This document shows, piece by piece, positions 62,055 to 64,000 of a stretch of 64,000 nucleotides of DNA. The position numbers were made by a program, and so were the translations under genes. The stretch is taken from assembly GCF_900108085.1 (NCBI RefSeq), contig NZ_FNVR01000002.1, positions 285,602 to 349,601 of the forward strand. The letters run 5' to 3'. The stretch's first letter is position 1; each line of letters starts with the position of its first letter. Under the pieces are notes generated by a model. It saw only the letters and a program-made list of their open reading frames with translations, was not told the origin of the DNA and made no database searches. This DNA comes from Algoriphagus boritolerans DSM 17298 = JCM 18970. Its GTDB lineage: Bacteria; Bacteroidota; Bacteroidia; Cytophagales; Cyclobacteriaceae.

Positions 62055-62816
62055 ATGAAGAAAAGTTATCTAGTAGGGATTGCATTACTTTCCCTGGTAT
62101 GGGCTTGCGGCCCAAAAGAAACTTCCGAAACCGCTGAAGTGGCAGAGGAGGTGGTGATTCCGGATAATTCACTTTCAGATGAAGAAAAGGCACAGGGATG
62201 GTTCCTGCTTTTTGATGGTACTTCAATGGAAGGATGGAGGGCTTTCAATGGTGATTCTACTCCGCCTAATTGGATCATCGAAGATGGTGCAATGAAGGGA
62301 CTTGGAGCTACTGGAGGAGAGGATTTTGGAGGAGACATTGTATTTGGGCCGATGGAATTTGAGGAATTCGAGTTGGAGTTCACTTGGAAGATCTCACCGG
62401 GAGGAAATAGTGGGGTGTTCTATCACGTGGTTGAGGGACCAAATTATAAGGCTCCTTATTATACCGGTCCGGAATATCAGGTGATTGATCAACTTGGTTT
62501 TGCCCAGCCTTTAGAGGATTGGCAGTCATTGGCAGGAGATTATGCGATGTATGTGCCGGATTACGAAGGTGTCGTAAAGCCAGCCGGGGAATGGAATACT
62601 TCCAAAATCATTTTCTCAGAAGCAGGATCGAGTTATTGGTTAAATGGTAAAAAAACGGTTGAATTCGTTCCTTACTCCGAAGATTGGTATACCAGAAGGA
62701 ATTCTGGGAAGTGGAATGACTTTCCAGATTACAAGATTGCTAAAAAAGGATTAATTGCTTTGCAGGATCATGGTGATCCAGTTTGGTTTAAAAATATTAA
62801 AATTCGACCGCTATGA
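62055..62816 (+). CDS. DUF1080 / 3-keto-disaccharide hydrolase family lipoprotein
   Basis: 253 residues; lipobox SLVWAC, then an acidic linker (ETSETAEVAEEV). The concanavalin-like beta-sandwich has WFLLFDGTSMEGWRAF near residue 53, WIIEDGAMKG, and GNSGVFYHVVEG. Family members act on glycosides oxidised at C3. The stop overlaps the next DUF1080 gene by 4 bases. A lipid anchor in the periplasm would put it in the same compartment as the Tat-exported oxidoreductase. Confidence 0.9.
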   Translation: MKKSYLVGIALLSLVWACGPKETSETAEVAEEVVIPDNSLSDEEKAQGWFLLFDGTSMEGWRAFNGDSTPPNWIIEDGAMKGLGATGGEDFGGDIVFGPMEFEEFELEFTWKISPGGNSGVFYHVVEGPNYKAPYYTGPEYQVIDQLGFAQPLEDWQSLAGDYAMYVPDYEGVVKPAGEWNTSKIIFSEAGSSYWLNGKKTVEFVPYSEDWYTRRNSGKWNDFPDYKIAKKGLIALQDHGDPVWFKNIKIRPL

Positions 62817-63409
62817 AAAAGATATTAATTATTGGGCTTATGCTTTTAGTAGCCCATACCTCGTTTGCTCAAAAGAAGAAAAAATTATTTAATGGTAAAG
62901 ATCTCTCAGGCTGGGTGATTTATGGAACTGAGAAGTGGTATGTTGAAGATGGTCTGTTGATATCAGAGAGCGGGCCGGACAAGGGATATGGTTATCTCGG
63001 GACAGAAGAGGATTTTGATGATTTTGAAATTAAACTTGAGTTCAAACAGGAAGCTAATGGGAATAGTGGAGTTTTTATACGCTCTACTGTAGAGGGTACT
63101 AAGGTTTCTGGATGGCAAGTAGAAGTTGCGCCTCCTGGCAGCGATACTGGAGGGATCTATGAATCCTATGGACGTGGCTGGTTGATAAAACCCGAACCTG
63201 AAAAGGATAAAGCTCTGAAATTTGGAGACTGGAATAAAATGAAGATTGTGGTTAAAGGTGACAATGTAACCTCTTACCTGAACGGTGTTGAAATGGTGAA
63301 TTTTTCTGATGCTAAAATCGGTGAAGGTAAGGGAGGCGTACTACTCCAAATCCATGATGGTGGAGGGATTAAAGTCTATTGGAGAAAAATTGTGTTAAAG
63401 AAACTTTAA
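62813..63409 (+). CDS. DUF1080 / 3-keto-disaccharide hydrolase family protein
   Basis: 198 residues with a plain signal peptide (KILIIGLMLLVAHTSFAQ), soluble rather than lipidated. The domain is KKLFNGKDLSGWVIYGTEKW, FKQEANGNSGVFIRSTVEG and GVLLQIHDGGGIKVYWRKI. It is a shorter paralog of the previous gene, with an ATGA overlap. Together with the oxidoreductase the three genes form one operon. The stop codon lies in a perfect 32-bp palindrome. Confidence 0.9.
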   Translation: MKKILIIGLMLLVAHTSFAQKKKKLFNGKDLSGWVIYGTEKWYVEDGLLISESGPDKGYGYLGTEEDFDDFEIKLEFKQEANGNSGVFIRSTVEGTKVSGWQVEVAPPGSDTGGIYESYGRGWLIKPEPEKDKALKFGDWNKMKIVVKGDNVTSYLNGVEMVNFSDAKIGEGKGGVLLQIHDGGGIKVYWRKIVLKKL

Positions 63410-63423
63410 AGTTTCTTTAACAC
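63392..63423 (+). repeat. Perfect 32-bp palindrome across the stop of the last DUF1080 gene
   Basis: Bases 63392-63407 (GTGTTAAAGAAACTTT) and 63408-63423 are exact reverse complements with no loop. The last four codons and the TAA are inside it. It is not followed by a T run, so it may be a weak terminator, an mRNA-stabilising hairpin or a protein site. Confidence 0.85.
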
Positions 63424-63916
63424 ATAATTCTACAGCTCTGGGATCTCAAGACCTAGCGCTGTTTTGTTTTAAATTTTTCCTGATCATTTCCAGTGACTTA
63501 GCGTTGATGATAAATTTTTATTGGATGAGGTATTGTGTTGGGAGAAAAAAGGGGGATATTTGCACTCCCAATCGCGTCAGATGGACGGGTAATCGGGAGG
63601 AAAGAGTAGGGGATTGAGCTTGAGGGGAGGGCAAAAAAGAGGAAGTTGGACATAAAAATTTCCAAATTAATTTTCTTCTCATTGTTGAAAAAGTAAAAAA
63701 GTTGCTTACCTTTGCATTCCCGTTCGGAAGGGGCGGGAGAGAAGGGAGTTAAGCTTCACAAAAAATCCGCTTGAAAGCGGGTTGATTGACAGACCCTGAA
63801 TGAGTTTGGGGAGAAGTTCTTTGAAATGTTGTAAGAGAGAAAGAATAAGCCTGAGAGCAGAGGCGGGAGATTGTTGGCTTGCTTAGGCGGTCAATGATTT
63901 GAAATAAAGATAAATT
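63424..63916 (+). promoter_or_regulatory. rRNA operon upstream region and leader
   Basis: No open frame looks real here. Two promoter-like units match the Bacteroidota consensus: TTG at 63533-63535, 19 bases, GATATTTG at 63555-63562; and TTG at 63685-63687, 19 bases, TACCTTTG at 63707-63714. About 200 bases of leader follow, with a TTCTTTGAAATGTTGTAAG sequence like those that precede Bacteroidota 16S genes. Confidence 0.65.

Positions 63917-64000
<84 letters not shown>

Overview
The window looks like chromosome from a Bacteroidota bacterium of the Cytophagales, most likely Algoriphagus or a close relative in the Cyclobacteriaceae (inferred from gene content, not from a search). The signs are a bamD-rpoZ-coaBC-porD-recN cluster, a type IX secretion sorting domain, Y_Y_Y-type and hybrid histidine-kinase regulators, TnnTTTG-like -7 promoter elements, and a 16S rRNA gene starting at the right edge. 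Genes are densely packed on both strands. No tRNA, CRISPR array, integrase, transposase or prophage gene was seen.

Layout. 1-4.6 kb (minus strand): a membrane-anchored protein cut by the window edge, malate dehydrogenase, a cyclic-nucleotide-binding protein and tilS. 4.8-13.3 kb (plus): envelope and housekeeping genes (OstA-like protein, a T9SS-sorted protein, bamD, rpoZ, coaBC, porD, recN, fabI). 13.5-16.1 kb: an amidohydrolase and an alpha/beta hydrolase. 16.1-21.7 kb: a probable beta-glucan locus (GH16 lipoprotein, duplicated-domain lipoprotein, divergent Y_Y_Y/LuxR-type regulator). 21.7-26.9 kb: a secreted protein, an OmpA-family protein and a hybrid sensor kinase with an AraC output. 27.0-29.7 kb: a MarR-YceI-dioxygenase-esterase run with matching operator-like sites. 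30.4-34.6 kb: sbcCD. 34.8-40.2 kb: an AT-rich accessory segment after rlpA. 40.3-47.5 kb: an RND efflux operon with one adaptor and two permeases. 47.6-54.1 kb: GH5, a beta-barrel protein, a DUF4143-type ATPase, an oxidoreductase, a nucleotidyltransferase pair and a membrane protein. 54.1-63.4 kb: a malate/lactate-type dehydrogenase, Ppx/GppA, an acyl-CoA carboxylase beta chain, a broken four-helix-bundle gene, an M42 peptidase, a BtuF-like protein, and an oxidoreductase with two DUF1080 proteins. 63.5-64.0 kb: the rRNA promoter region and the 16S 5' end.

The most unusual part is 35.4-40.2 kb. Two genes too short for ordinary ORF calling (37626-37802 and 39993-40169) encode secreted cysteine-rich peptides of 58 residues each. 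They align without gaps from residue 32 to the end and bracket a beta-propeller lipoprotein gene and two thioredoxin-like genes with CxxC motifs. I read this as one cassette: secreted disulfide-rich peptides with their own redox and envelope partners. It is flanked by a diverged 289-bp direct repeat of the efflux-adaptor 5' end and by copies of the rlpA tail, so it probably arrived between rlpA and the efflux operon. Just upstream, a bacteriocin-like precursor next to a small membrane protein has its reading frame split by a 95-bp repeat. Two tandem 93-bp copies of the same repeat lie in front of the lipoprotein gene at 18.4 kb.
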